Of a stretch of DNA of 64,000 nucleotides, positions 1 to 12,590 are shown piece by piece (positions within the stretch are counted from its first letter, which is position 1; each line of letters starts with the position of its first letter). Below the pieces are notes generated by a model. It made no database searches. It worked only from the letters and a program-made list of their open reading frames with translations, and had not been told where the DNA came from. Source of the stretch: Caprimulgus europaeus (lineage: Eukaryota; Chordata; Aves; Caprimulgiformes; Caprimulgidae). The stretch covers positions 26,676,578 to 26,740,577 of the forward strand of contig OU015533.1 of the NCBI GenBank assembly GCA_907165065.1. The letters are read 5' to 3'. Both the position numbers and the translations under genes were made by a program.

Positions 1-3000
1 ATAAAAGAGAGTCATATGTATATCATCATATATCTTTTAAGTCTTACTTTGCACATTTTAAGACTTGAGTTTACCATCAACCTTCCCAGTCAGCCAGGGA
101 TTTTAAATTCACATCACCAATCACAGCAGTTTTCTTCAGTTTGTCTCACTTATTTTTACTTAGTTGAACGAATTAACTTGGATTTTCAAAGATGCCATGA
201 ATATTAACTGTCATTACTTAGTTTAGATAATGAGTAAGAGTCCTGATAAGAAGCCAGTTTACATATGGTTGAAGTTCTTTCCAAGTTGCACTACATCTAG
301 AACTAGCTCATTAAATGAGAAAGTAGCTTGCCTTTTTTGCCTTTTTTTTTTTTTTTAAATCAAACTCATGCTACATATCTAGGATAAAATCTTGACTTCT
401 AAGTCAATGGCAAAACTTCCTGTTGCTTACAACCTAATAAAGTCAACAGTAGAATCATCTTCTGTCTCTCATTTCTCTCAAAATTCTGTTTTGCCTGATT
501 TGTTTTGCTGATGCAGACCATAGACTTGCCACAGTATTTGCACTGAGCAGCCCTCAGCATGTGTTGATCTCCTGTGCTGGGCTCATTTTATCTGGAGCAT
601 CGCTCATCACCCGGTAACTGTGAGCCAGGCACTGACCAAGCTCCTCTTTGTGGAGGGTCGGAGTGGAACAGGCAGCCAGATTTGTGGTTTGTTGTGCTAG
701 AAAAGGAAAGTAGTGCTTTGCTGTTAACTAAATGATATTGTTTTGGAGGGAGCCAATTTAAGAGAGCTCTGAAGCAACATGGAGGCAGCCCCTGACCTGG
801 AGCTTCTGCACACAGTGACACCCTGTGGTCTTGCCGGAGGTTTCTCCTGGCTCTGGTGCCCTGAGACCACACTGGTCAGCTGCAAATTACAGGAGAAGTT
901 TATAATGTAGTCATTTCTGGTAATCTAGTAAGAGATTTTTCATTGGGTTCAGAAAATGTCTCATGTGAGAGATCAAAAGAAAAGGACAGTTTTTACTTAC
1001 CTCCTCCTGATTGCTCTTATTTAGTCAGTTTTTCTTTGAAAGCCATCTCCATTTCCTTCAGCAAAGAGAAGTCTGTGCTGCTTAGAAAGCAACTAGAAGA
1101 AAACAATGTCAAGCCTAGCATTATTTATATTGTGATTTAAAGTCAATCTTTACGTTAGTTTTCCAAACAGAATGTTGTTTCTCCCTGGGTTGATTACTTT
1201 CTCTGGGAAGACCTGCCAAGTCTGCAATTGGCCCCATATGATGGATGAGGGACTTCATGTCAGGAAGGTCTGCTCCACGCTCACCTGACCCTCTCACAGA
1301 GCAGAGCTGCAGAACAGGGCCTCTTGTGCTATGAAGAGAATGAAGTTCTGCATGGGAGGATTTTTTCATGACAGTTTTTTCCACATAGCCTGTTTTGTGT
1401 GCTGTCATTCAAAGCCAGGACAGTAGCAGAGAGAGCCTTACAGAGCTGGTAGCAGCTGGAAGACCACAGGGGCAGGTAGAACTACTCAATCCTTATTAAT
1501 AAGAAGGGAGAAAATAAAAAAAAAATATTTGAATTGTCTAGAATTAAATTTGAATTATCTTCCAATATATATTTTGAGAAGCTGTATTTGGTTTATGGGA
1601 CTTAATTAGAATTTGTTTTGTATTGATATTTTACAGGTGCCATAGGGAGGGAGAATGAAAAGTTGAAAATAAAATGCCTAAGAGTGGGTTGATTTTTTTT
1701 GTGCTTGTTGTAATAATTCATGACTGCTCTATGGTAAGGCTGCAGACTTGATTCATCACTATTATATTCTAGTTTAATGCCAGTGAAACTAGACTGATTT
1801 CCATGAGTCTGGCATGAAACTGGAATAACAAGGTGGTGAATCAGGCACGATAATTCCCTTCTGAGATTCATGTGATATAAACAAATACATTTAGATTCAC
1901 ACTTGAGGTTTGTAATGTCTCCAGTTTATTCTAAACCACATTATGGTCTCTGAGTGTATGTTTTAAAGAAATTTTGATCTGTGTAATTTATGAAAGGTGG
2001 TTTTATTTCATATTCTTATGGCTGTGCAGTTGACAGTGGGTCCTTGGATACTGTCTTGTATGATGTTCAGAGATACGGATGCTGTTTGGATCAGATGCTG
2101 TTGTGTGTGTTGGGAGGAAAAGGATGATTTTCTTTTCATTTAGACTTTTAGCACCATTAAGAAGGATTTGGTCTAACAAAGGAGATTGCTGCACCTACTC
2201 TCAGTGCTAGTAGTAGCTCCTTGAATACTGAAGGTGGTAAATACAGAGCTCTGTAAAAATAAATGGGCTAATTTAACTGGAAAAAATTTTGTGAATGTCC
2301 AAACAGTGGATTCAACTGGCCTGTGATGTTTTAGTGAACTGGAAACATCTGGTTACAGTCAGCAGCTAGTTGAGAAAAGCTGTCCTACAAGCTCCTCTGA
2401 GACAGAGAGTGACAAGAGGTCTCTTGGTGATGTTGCTGTCAGGGTACTGTGGGACCTTTCCCAGGACATGTACCTGAACTGCAAATGCATTATAGAATAA
2501 GCACATAAATGCTTGTGTATATAGCAAATTCCTCTCTCCCCTATGCTTTTGTTAATATTTCCTATACAAATCTTGTTATTGGTGTTCCCTAAAGGGCCAG
2601 GCAATAATTTAGGTGCTATTTAGTGTGTGAGATGCAGCAGAACGACAATGTACGCACTCTCTTGTCAGCACTTGACTGAGGAGGGGAGCAGACCCTCCAG
2701 CTACGTTTACCGCAGCAGCTGGGATACTGGAGTTTAATGAGGTGCTTTAGCAACGTGAAGATTTTCAGAAACATATACTCACGCCAGGAGGGCTTACCAG
2801 GATTTTTTTTTGTAATTAAATGGAATTACATTTATACCCATAGTCAAGTTTTCATTGATAGATATAAGCAAGTAAAAAGCAGCACGCAAAAGTCAAACAA
2901 TTAACTACATAAGCATTTTTAACTTTTACCTTTCTGGATTGTTTTGCTTTTCTTACCTCAATGGTTTAGTAAAAAAGCAATGAGATGCTAGGTGATTGGT

Positions 3001-3214
3001 CAATATGTAGTTAGAACACTGGCAAAAGCAGAGCATGAAATATTTTTTTATCTTACTTTGTCTTCTGGAGGAAAGGAAATGTAGTTTTGATAGCAGAAAA
3101 AAACAAAATAGTATTATGCCAGTCAATTCCTAAATCAGATTTCAATGAGCTCGTTTTACAAATACAAATAACAAATACAAACAGTGGTCATCAAACACCA
3201 GTGAAGCAAGCTGG

Positions 3215-3325
3215 TAGATTTAAAAATACTCTTATTTTACTGATGAAGAAATCAAAATGTGAAATGACTGAAAATAAATTTTCAGAAAAGTTCAGGTTTG
3301 CTTGCCACTAAGTGGCAGGAGAATG
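3215..3325 (+). repeat. Ancient MIR/L2-like repeat tail
   Basis: The stretch has the layout of the old amniote SINE/LINE tail: a TTTTAC-TGATGAAGAAAT block, then a degenerate run, then CTTGCC and ACTAAGTGGCAGGAG. This resembles the tail that usually reads 'ttttacagatgaggaaactg ... cttgcc ... taagtggcag'. Divergence is high, so it would be a very old insertion. The family is uncertain (MIR, L2 or an old CR1/L3 relative), and chance resemblance is possible. Confidence 0.35.
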
Positions 3326-6074
3326 AAGAATTATTTGGAAAATTATCTACTTTTTTTCTTAGTTCCTAAAAGTATGTGGGTCTGTGCCATGTAAACATAA
3401 GTTTTGAAACAGATGATCTGCCTTGATGCACGACTAGCACACAGCAAGGCGGGGAGCAGAGCTCTGTTGCCCACTGCCCAAGCACACAAGCATCCCCCAA
3501 CCCTGCAGCAGGAGCAGAGAGCCACACTTCTTTTCATCACAGGAGATGTCTAAGTGGTGGAGCTAGAGCCAGAAAAATTATTTTCCTTTTCTAACTGTAT
3601 GTTATCATCATACATATTGATCAGAACTCAACAATTGCTTCATTTCTTTCACATTTTTTGAGAAAGCTTTGATCATGGACACAGTACTGTTTGGCCATGG
3701 AGATATTTCATCAAAACTAATGAAATTAAATGAAATGAAACTGGCTGAATTATTTCATAGCAGCAGCAGCATCTGATTTGTCTCTAGCTTGGGGTGTCCT
3801 GCACTGAAGTTTGCATGTGAAAGGCTGGATCCTGCTTCTAGCGGCACTGTTTGTAGAGGGGCGGGGGCAGGATTATAAGAAGGCTCCAGACTGACAGTGA
3901 CATTATGTCCTTCAAGTCACTGTTCAGGCTCATTTCTTTGATATTCAAGCCATTCTTGTTTAAATCACTCTTTAACTAAAACCTGTTATAGGCAGCAGCT
4001 CATGAGCTGTTTCCACTATCTGAGCAATTAAGGACTATTGTATTTAGTATTTTTAAGGGAAAATATAGACACTGTGACAAGAACTAACCAAATCTAAAGC
4101 CCTGTCAGCCTCCTGTGATTTTTATCTGAAACTTCTCAGCTTTGTTTTCCCAAGGAAAATTCCAGATTCTCTACATGAAGCTTTCTCCAACACTTATACC
4201 AATCTCTTACTGAGTTTCTTTTGTGTAAAAGCCAGCCTCTCTGACCTGTTCTGTTCTTCCAGTGCCTGACTGAAACCCTACAGAAAAGGCTTTTATTTGC
4301 TCTTGCCAAGAGGAAAGAAAGTAGGGTGCTTAGCTGGATGAGATAAGCCTTTGCTGGATGACTCCACTGCAGAGCCCATGGGTGATATCAGAGGCCATGT
4401 CTTTTAAAATAGGTCACCTCTTGCCCTGCATAGCTGCTCCAAGTGCATTAACATTATCCAGTGGGAGAAGAGAGGCAGATGAATTTTGAGCTTACTCTAA
4501 AACAACCATAAGGCTTCCCCCAGCGTCATGCTCTTTGCATAACAATGGAGATTCACAGAAAAAGTGATGGGCAATGTCAAGTGCTGGTCATCCTGGCTAT
4601 AACCAGCATCCTTCCACTTGGTTCATTTCTGACCTCATATAATGACACCTTTGGGGTAGCTCAGCCCATTATGTCAGCTTGGCCATTATGTTGTGCTCAT
4701 AAACATTAAAAAGAGCTCTGCTAACAGGAGCATTTGGGAGAAAAATCCCTTGGTGTTTCTTCCTCCATATTTCAGCAATATAGCCAGGCCAAATCTTGCA
4801 GCTTTCCCTGCAAGTGGATGAGGTTTCACCCTGGTTAAAGACTAAAACTTAAAGCTGTAATATTGAAATTGGCTCTGTGCAGGTAGGTGGACTTTCAGAA
4901 GTGTGTCTTCTTAAAGAAATAAGTGTTCATCTCACAAGGTCTCTGTACAAATCTGGACTCATGGAAATACCCTTTGGGTTGAACCTTTCATTGATGAACA
5001 TGGACCATTTCTCTTCCTGAGGATACTGACTTAAATAAAAATAAACCTTGATTATTTTGCCAGGGGCTACTCCAGTCTCCATGAGGTAAGGGTCACACTA
5101 GCCTCATATGTTATTTACCCAAGACAAGGGGAAGTCCCCAACAGTTTTTTCCTCAGCACAGGTGTAAAATATCTCTAACCAAAGCTCCAATCTTATTTTT
5201 ATGTACCTTGGCTTTCCAAGGATTTGGGTATGTACAAATCTGTTCTCAGCTCTTCATGTGATTTCTGTTATACAACTTTAAAATGAAAACACAAAAGCTG
5301 TCAAGAAATTACTCGAATAATTAGATTCCTGTTAGCTAATTAGAGCAGCGAAGAATAAGTTAATCTGGAAAAATACTGTGTGCTCAGATTTGGAATATAA
5401 TACTGCTGTATGGTGTCCTGTGAGCAGTGTTATGGTCTGTGAGGGAGGAAAATGGAGCATCATTAAAAAGTTTCCTTCCCTTCCAGCCCCAAAAAGAAAG
5501 CAAACCTTTAGGGAGAAGTTATCTACTAAGAGTTTGGGTTTTGTTTCATATATGAGAGAAATAAATGATCACTTGAATTCACATTCTCTGTGATAGAATT
5601 GGCTAGTTATAAGAAAGTTTATTATTCTATGTAACTATGATTTTTTGTGAGCAGAATCCTGACTGCACAATAGTCAAGGGGAACTAAAGAATGTTGAGAA
5701 AACAGTGATTTCATTTTCTCCTGTGAATCAAGTGATATCGCAATCTGAGATTTCTGTTTTAGTTTCTGATTATTTCCTGATCCTTCTGAAGAGGAATTTT
5801 TGCTCAGAGTTCATTGAAGAAATTCAGCTTCTAATTGTCAATCTGGGCAATTTAGAGTTTTAGGAAGGAATGGAACATAGCTTATTTTTCACTGTTCTCT
5901 GCTGAAAGTTTCTAATTTATTCAAATTTCAGCCTCCAAACTAAATCCAGTATCCTGAGCTAAACAAAAAAATAGTGTTGAATCATTGAAGTCTGTGTCTA
6001 TTTGATATACAACTAATAAGAAAGATTACAAGCACATAAATAATCACCCATTTAGCCAGCCTAACTTCATACTT

Positions 6075-6225
6075 CAACGTGCTTTACAAAGGAGAATAGA
6101 CACTGCTATATTTACATTGGTATTGCTGTAGTTATTTACAGTTAGGGAAATCAAGGAAGAGGTAGGTCAAGTTCATACAAATGGAATTGGGCAGGAATTT
6201 GGCTCCTGATTGTCCTGTTTAATTC
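6075..6225 (+). repeat. Ancient MIR/L2/L3-like repeat fragment
   Basis: The order of blocks matches the same class of old amniote repeat: GTGCTTTACAAA, an insert, TTTACAGTTAGGGAAAT, GAGGTAGGTCAAG, then GGCAGGAATTTGGCTCCTGA. In the known repeat these correspond to the 'gctttaca', 'ttacagatggggaaac', 'aggtcaagtgac' and 'gaatttgaacccag' segments. The copy is strongly diverged and the exact family cannot be set by eye. Confidence 0.4.
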
Positions 6226-6320
6226 TGTACCTGTGGGACCATGCTTTAGTAATCAGCACAGTTTTCAACCACAATTTTTAACCTTGAATGTAAGTCATTT
6301 GAATGTCTTTCATATAACAG

Positions 6321-6350
6321 TAATGGAAAATACATACCTTGTAAAATCCA
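6321..6350 (+). CDS. Candidate 30-nt microexon of the + strand gene
   Basis: A 30-nt segment sits between a fair acceptor (TCTTTCATATAACAG) and a strong donor (CCA followed by GTAAGT). Read in phase 1 at both ends it encodes MENTYLVKS plus split codons. Its end phase matches the start phase needed by the exon at 7564, and the split codon would be A|AA (Lys). Against it, the segment is AT-rich, very short and only one of many possible AG...GT pairs in the region. It may be an optional microexon or a coincidence. Confidence 0.22.
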
Positions 6351-7563
6351 GTAAGTCAATTAATGTTTGTAAAATGCATAGATATAGCAGTAAAGAATAC
6401 AATAGAAAATGCAGTCAGTCTGCCTGGACTGATTCTTCTCCTCACATGCAGCACACCACAAGCAGCCAATAGCTAGGAAGTAAGTTAGATGAAGTGATAT
6501 TACATAGACCTAATTCTTCCCTCAGACCTACATTTACAGATCTGCCACACCTCAGTAGAAATTGCAGTGATATCTGCAAGTGGAAAATTTTAGAAGGGGC
6601 GTTGGTATGGTGAGAGATTGATGTCTCTGTTCTTAATGGTATTTAATTTTAGAGCTCCAAACTACTGTGAACCAAAGGTTCTATGATCTTTGCCAAATAT
6701 TTGGGAAATCATCTGAAGACAGCCACTTTCTGACCATTAACTGCATCAAGACAGCAGCAGACAAATAATTTAATCTCATGCACAAACTGGTTAAGGGCAA
6801 TGATTAGGAGGATCCTTGACTCTCCTCTGCTTCATACAATTTTATGCAGTTGTTCAGAGGTGTTCTCAAGAGATGTTTATTTTCATTAGAAATCTCTAGT
6901 ATTGACCATTTCTGCCATGCCTATAGTCCAAAGCAAATTAAGACAACAAAGACAAGCAGTACCAGGAAATACTTCACAGACATTTCTGACACTACACCAG
7001 TAATGTCATGACACCTTTAAGAGGAAAAATTAGACTTTGTTAAGCTTTGGTTTACTAATTTTACATATTACTTCTAGATGCTTCAGTACAAGTATTCATG
7101 TATTAATAACCTAACTGAGGTGAGGTTCTTGTTGATTATTATTTGACTCCAGTAGAGCCCTTTGTGAGTTTGCCACACAGCATTTGCCAACCAAGCCTTT
7201 TCCAAGCATACAAGAAAGTGCAATTCCTGGGCAAAGCAGCCACATATCCTGACAGCCACTGTTGAGCGCAGGGCCCTGCTGCGAGCCTGGCCAAAGAACC
7301 TGCTGCTAAAGGCACTCCATCGCTTGCTGTAAATTCACAGACAAAAAATGGGAGTGAAGTGCTTTCGAGGCAGTGCTTATTCTAAATGCTAATCAGGGCT
7401 TCTGGTTTTCTGAGACACACAAAAGAGAAAGAAAAGCTGTAAATCAGGAGGGTACTTTATTATTTACAATAGCGCTCTAGGGTTCACGGCAGAGTCATAA
7501 GGTTTAGCAATGAGAAAGGCTTTTGTACTAACTTTTCTCTTTCCATATCTTTTCTTTTGCTAG
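6351..7563. other. Intron-like gap before exon 7564
   Basis: No coding signal or repeat family is seen. The last 40 bases form a strong pyrimidine tract leading to TTTTGCTAG, the acceptor of the exon that follows. Confidence 0.5.
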
Positions 7564-7601
7564 AAAAAGATGAGAAGAGAACAAACATCTCACAGGCAGA
7601 G
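7564..7601 (+). CDS. Internal exon of an unidentified + strand gene
   Basis: This 38-nt exon lies between a very good acceptor (pyrimidine tract CTTTTCTCTTTCCATATCTT, then TTTTCTTTTGCTAG) and a near-consensus donor (CAGAG followed by GTAAGTG). It starts in phase 1 and ends on a codon boundary, encoding KDEKRTNISQAE after a split codon. The sequence is charged and polar. The following exon at 9396 continues the same frame without a stop, and the next carries a terminator codon, so the three define the C-terminus of one protein. The alternative frame through this exon and the next also stays open but ends four codons into the last exon, so it is less likely. The protein family is not recognised. 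Confidence 0.7.
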
Positions 7602-9395
7602 GTAAGTGAAACTTATTTTTTTAAAAGTATATTTATTGCTAAAATATTGTTAAAATGCCTTTGAAACTCACTGATTTATCCAAGTTAAAGTTTTATTTAT
7701 ATTGCCATACCATCTTCAGTAACACAGCCCTTTAAGACCCATCACTTTCATACTAGAGCTGTGTAAAGCTGTGTTGCATCTCAGCTCTGCCAGCTCTCCC
7801 TTCGTCCTGTAGCAGGGAACTGGGAGAGGCAAGTTTCCCCTCTGTCTTGCTGCCATGCCCTGGCAAATCATAGCAAATCCAGCCCAAGGTGACCCTACCA
7901 GGTCACCATCCAGCATTGCTTTGAGTCTGCAGAGCACTGCTAGTCTACAAAAGCATTGCAAACTCCTCTCTCCTCTTCCCATCATTTGACCAGACCACAG
8001 CAGGGAGTGCACTGATGTTGTTTGCAGAAGAGTTGAAAGTTGGCTCCTCCGATCTCATTTTCTAAACTCCCCTTGTGCAGCTCCTGCAATCCCCTGATCT
8101 CTTTCTCCTTCACCCATTGCTCAGAGAAGCAGGCAGTGCTTTAAATAGCGGAGGGAGGTATTGATTGATTCAAATTTGGACTCAAATACAGTCTCATAAA
8201 GATTTACTGGGGCGAGGATCAACAGCCTATCCCACAGTGTTTATAAATAGCTTTCTCTTTCAAAAGAAGACAATATTTTATTTATAAATGTTATCATTCC
8301 ATCCATTGTGATAAGGTAAGGTAATAGGATTGGCCATATCTTCTTAAGAGCTGTCTCAAATGTTCCTTGAAGAAATAGATCTGATTAAAATTCACAGACT
8401 ATATACCAGTCAAAGTACTCAGGGAAAAAGGCATTTTTAACAAGTGTTTGGAAAAGACAACATCGTTATGACCAAATGTAACTAGAAATCAATTAGATAA
8501 GAAAAAATAAAGCTTGTTTACACACAGCTTTTTTTAAACCTTTTTATTAGGAATGTGATATGTTGTTTATGTCTTCAAAAGCTAGCTATGTCTGTGGCAT
8601 ATATCCTTTGTATATGGACATATTTCATGTTGGTATAATATGGATGCCAATTTAACTGCTTTCATTTTGCAAAAGTTGATTTTCTTTATCACTGGAATGT
8701 CTTCCAGTTAGTTTTTGCTAACTATACATTGGTTTACTTATACTGCTATTACTCTATGTGTAATTTTGTTACCAGTTACCATTATTTTGGAATAATTTAT
8801 CTTTTATGGATAGATGTGATTTTGGGGCCATAAAAAGTTTAACTGTGTCTAAATATATTGCTTAAATCAGGCCCAGTTAAAATTTGAGTGATATTGGTTG
8901 CTGAAATTATTATTTTAGGAGTAATAGAACATATTGAAAAAGCACAGGGGGAGGAATTTTTCATTTATTCGTGTAAAAATTGATATATTAGTAATTTCAG
9001 TAGTACCTTACCTATACCTATAATAATTCATTACACTGTACTTAACTGGAATATTTGTTAATGTAGATCTTGCAACTATTTTAATATATGTAAACATTTA
9101 TTTGCCTTTTTAGAATCAGTTACACAGCCTGTTAAAAAAAAGCAGGCTATCTTAATTTTATGCTTAAAGATATTTTATGCTTCACATTTTTTTTAGAGTG
9201 AAGGGTAATTTTCGGAAGTATTGGACCTGTTTTGCCTGGGAACCATAAAGGTTGTCCATTAAGCACATATTTTGTCTGTCTATTGATGTGTGCACCCTCT
9301 GAAAGCAGCTGTGGAGCAAGACCCAGAGCTGCCCTGCCAGAGCACTCTCCCCATGCCTGCCTCTCACCACCTCTCTCTGTGTTTTGTCCCCCCAG
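7602..9395 (+). other. Intron between exons 7564 and 9396
   Basis: A 1.8-kb intron running from GTAAGTG to GTCCCCCCAG. It is AT-rich in the middle (8.2-9.1 kb). The - strand open frame at 8012-7716 is not convincing: no splice or start context is evident and its composition is not coding-like. No repeat family is recognised. Confidence 0.6.
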
Positions 9396-9456
9396 TCGCA
9401 GAGCGGCTCCCCCAAGCAAAGGAAGCAGAGCGTCTTCACCCCGCCTGCCCTCAAAG
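9396..9456 (+). CDS. Internal exon, basic Ser/Pro-rich segment
   Basis: This 61-nt exon follows a strong acceptor (CTCTCTCTGTGTTTTGTCCCC then CCAG) and is followed by a GTACTG donor after CAAAG. It begins in phase 0, directly continuing the frame of exon 7564, and encodes SQSGSPKQRKQSVFTPPALK plus one base. The segment is rich in Ser, Pro, Lys and Arg. KQRKQS resembles a basophilic-kinase or 14-3-3-type site and VFTPP a proline-directed Thr site, but these are inferences from short motifs. Local CpG content is higher than in flanking introns. The leftover G joins GG of exon 38454 to make a Gly codon. No named protein is recognised. Confidence 0.75.
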
Positions 9457-11965
9457 GTACTGCACAGGTGCTGTCTCTGCCCGCTGGGCCAGGGCCTGAG
9501 CCGTGGCTCTGCCCACCTGCCATGCAGCTGCGGGAGGGTCATGCTCAGCCTCGCTGCTTGCACGCTTCAAAGGGACTATCTAGCACTGACCATCTGCCTG
9601 ATGCTATTTATCCTCACCACGGAATCTTGCAGCAGTGGCAATTTGGTTTTAAGCTTCTTTTTTTTGCAAAGCCTTGATACTTTTGTTAGTTTGAGACAAC
9701 AGGTAACTCCATCCCAAACATTGAAGAGAACTCCTTGAATCCATACATTTTATCAGTGCTGGACCCATACAGCTCTCTGTTTCTTATTTAAGCCACTCCT
9801 GTACATATTGCCCTGTGAAAATTTGAATAGCCAGATTTGTGTGTTGGGTATCTGATCATAGGAAGTGTGAAGCCTTTCTTGTGGAGACAATGGGAAATGA
9901 GAAATCTCTGAAAATGTTTAAAGGGCTTTCAGGAATTAACATGAAAGCAGCAGAAACATTAGCTGGGATCAAAACTGCTGCATTCAGGCCTTGTTTCTCA
10001 AAACACTCTGAGCAGAGTTTGACTTGATGGTGCTTGCAGTGAAGCAAGATCTATAGTGATTCACCTGTACTTCAGATTGACACTTGTCAGTACAGGATTT
10101 TTTTCAGGCTGCAGACCAAAGGCTATCTTGCCAGCTGTCTCCTGATAGATAATTAATATCCTTAATTTCCATTCCTTTCGCTGAACACAATTTATTACCT
10201 GGCAAAAATGTGGGATATCTGATTTGTTGTGTGAAACACTGCCACTGTCATTAGGCAATTTATCATAACAACCAGTTTGACATATCTCATGCTGTAGCTT
10301 CAGTACTCTAGCACTCATCTTGGCAACAATGAAAGCATCATTTAGGCACTGTATGAGACTTGCTATTGGTTTGTCAAAATGGGTTGAAGTTTGTGTACTG
10401 GTTATTAGAAATAATATTATTATAGTCAATTATAATAATTTATGGAAGGAAGAAGCTTTGCATGGGTAGCAATAATAACTATTCATCTCACTGCTCTTTA
10501 TTTTGATGTACAAGCCCAAACTAAATACTGTGCAAATGAAGTGCTCTCTGAAACAGGTCCTTGTACCTTATCTCAAGGACTGTAGGCTACTCAGTGTTAC
10601 CTTTAATACCCTGCTGAGATCTGGGGAAGTACCTGGCATAGTTTGCTTCTACATCAACCTAATTCCCAGGAAACAGTGGGAAACTAAGTGATTCAAGGTA
10701 GCTCACAACTAACTTGAAATATGTTGTAAACAGAACAAAGCAAAACACAAAAAGCCTCTCCTCAATATCCTAAACTACACAGTGCTCCCAGATACACAAG
10801 TGGACACCTGGAAGTTGATAATCCTTCCTGTAAACAGGCTGAATTGTTCTAGATTTACTATCGTGTAACTGTCATAAATATTATCCTTTTTATTTAAAAC
10901 TGACTTGAAGTAGAAAATTAATTATTCCTTCCTCTACATTGTTGTGAAAACATGAATGTTATTTTGCTTAGACTAAGACATTAGGAGGCAAACATGTAGC
11001 AATGTGAAATACACAATGCTATGAAAGTGTTAGTGAGAAAATATAGAGTTTTTGTAATAATTCTAGTTTTATAGCAGTTGAAGATAGCAATATTCTGCAG
11101 TATTTTCAAAATAACAGGCTTCATAATTACACACTATTCCCACAGCTTTGCATATGTTTATTTCCTGTGGGCTATTTCTCCCTCAGTATATTAACAATAT
11201 GGTTTTCCCTATACAGTAAAGAATGAGGTTCTGCATGCTGAACCTCTCTCCTTTACACCCTCTTGGGCTGCTCTGTATCCTCCGGGGCTGGTATTAATGG
11301 AAGGTGGGCTTGACTGTAATCACACACCTTGCATTCAAAGAGCAAGATAATAAATCACCATGAAACAGAACTTGTAGTGGAAAGGAGTGACAAACATCTT
11401 CATCTGTTACATTTCTCTGGCTTTTCAGTAGATTTTTAGCTGCTGTTGATTCAAAGTTCCCAGAAATATGCCAATCTCGTGGGAGGGTGCAGAGCCTGGA
11501 AGCTGAGACAGCAGCCGTGTGCAGAGGGCGGTGGGAGAGCTGTGGCACGAGCTTTGCTCTATGCCTGCAGCAGGGAGCTGGCCAAGAGAAACCGTGAGGA
11601 GACTCATGCTTCAGCCTGATTATTATTTCTTCTTTGAACTGAAAACATTTTTGCTATGCTTCTTGCAAATCCTTGGAATGATTACTAAAGTGTGTGAGGG
11701 AAGAGTTGCTGGTTTCATGGATTCGTGGCTACGCAAGAGGGAGAAAGTAAAAGTAAATGAACCTGTGTGTTGTAATTACAAACAAAATAGGAATTTGTTA
11801 ACATGGTTAAAAGGATCAGAAGCAACATCAGAAAATAGTGATGACTAGTTACAGTACCAAGACTATAGTACATGTTACATGGAATATGCAAATACATGAA
11901 AGCATATGAAAAAAAAAGAAAATGCAGTGTTGTTGATGTTCTGTGTCATGGTAAATACATGGAGA

Positions 11966-12368
11966 CGTCCTGGGTTTTGCTGAGATAGGGTTAATTTTCT
12001 TCTGAGTAGCTAGAAAGCACTGTATTTTGGTTTCAGTGGGGATTGTTATGAGAACAATGTTGATAACTACAAGGACACTGTACTTGGGCAGTCTCCAAGA
12101 ACAGAGGACTGGAAGGGGGCAGTGGAGAAGAAAAGTGTAGTAGTTAGTAAAAGCCAGAATTGACAGTTGGATATGCCAGTAAGATATTCCATATTATGTT
12201 GTGTTTAGTATATTTACCGGGGCTGACCGGAAAGGGGGGGATTCTCTTGGCAATGACTCAGGCATCGCTCGGGCTCATTTTTAATGGGATTATGATTTTG
12301 GTTTTGGGGTTCCTTTTCACTCCTCCGGGATCATTATCAGTGCGTGGGAGCAATTGTACTGTGCATCA

Positions 12369-12403
<35 letters not shown>

Positions 12404-12590
12404 TTTATCATTATTACTCTTATTATTCTTATTATTTTAATATTATTTTTACTCTAATTATTAAATTGTTCTTATCTCAACCTACTAGTCTCCTTACCTT
12501 TACCCTTTCAATTCTCTCCCCGATTCCCTGGGTGGAGGGGAAGGGGGCAGGGGGAGGGAGGGAGGGGAGGCTGCCAGCTATGTTAAACTA
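11966..12590 (+). mobile_element. Solo LTR of an avian endogenous retrovirus
   Basis: The block begins GTCCTGGGTTTTGCTGAGAT, follows with AGGGTTAATTTTCTTCTGAG, and ends with TATGTTAAAC. This is the layout of a widespread avian ERV LTR, probably class III/ERVL-like, which I recognise from its conserved stretches: 'taattttcttc..agtagct', 'gatattccatat', 'gcaattgtactgtgcatcac', the TTATTATT-rich U3/R area, 'cttatctcaacc' and 'tctctcccc'. No internal retroviral sequence flanks it, so it is a solo LTR left by recombination. It is a clearly diverged, old fossil and contains a TA microsatellite. Family assignment below the level of avian ERV LTR is uncertain. Confidence 0.8.
12372..12400. repeat. 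(AT)n microsatellite inside the LTR
   Basis: About 14.5 AT units lie directly after the conserved GTGCATCACTC segment of the LTR, where related LTRs usually have a short T-rich run. The microsatellite therefore probably expanded after insertion. A TTATTATT-rich low-complexity stretch follows to about 12470. Confidence 0.9.

Larger units (their letters stand above)
1..6320. other. Upstream intronic sequence, no firm gene
   Basis: This AT-rich stretch lies upstream of the first exon I can support for the + strand gene and is probably intron of that gene. Open frames here are short (under 100 codons) and lack paired splice sites or coding-like composition. It contains an old repeat tail near 3.2 kb and another near 6.1 kb, listed separately. 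Nothing else is recognisable. Confidence 0.5.

Noticed and set aside
5063-5084. 22-nt AG...GT segment with consensus-like splice sites (TTTTGCCAG, then GTAAGG)
   Set aside because: In the phase needed by exon 7564 it would introduce a TGA, so it cannot be a coding microexon directly upstream of that exon.
9232-9738. 168-codon + strand frame across the 9396 exon
   Set aside because: It passes through the exon in a different frame from the one that continues into exon 38454, and its ends lie in intron sequence.
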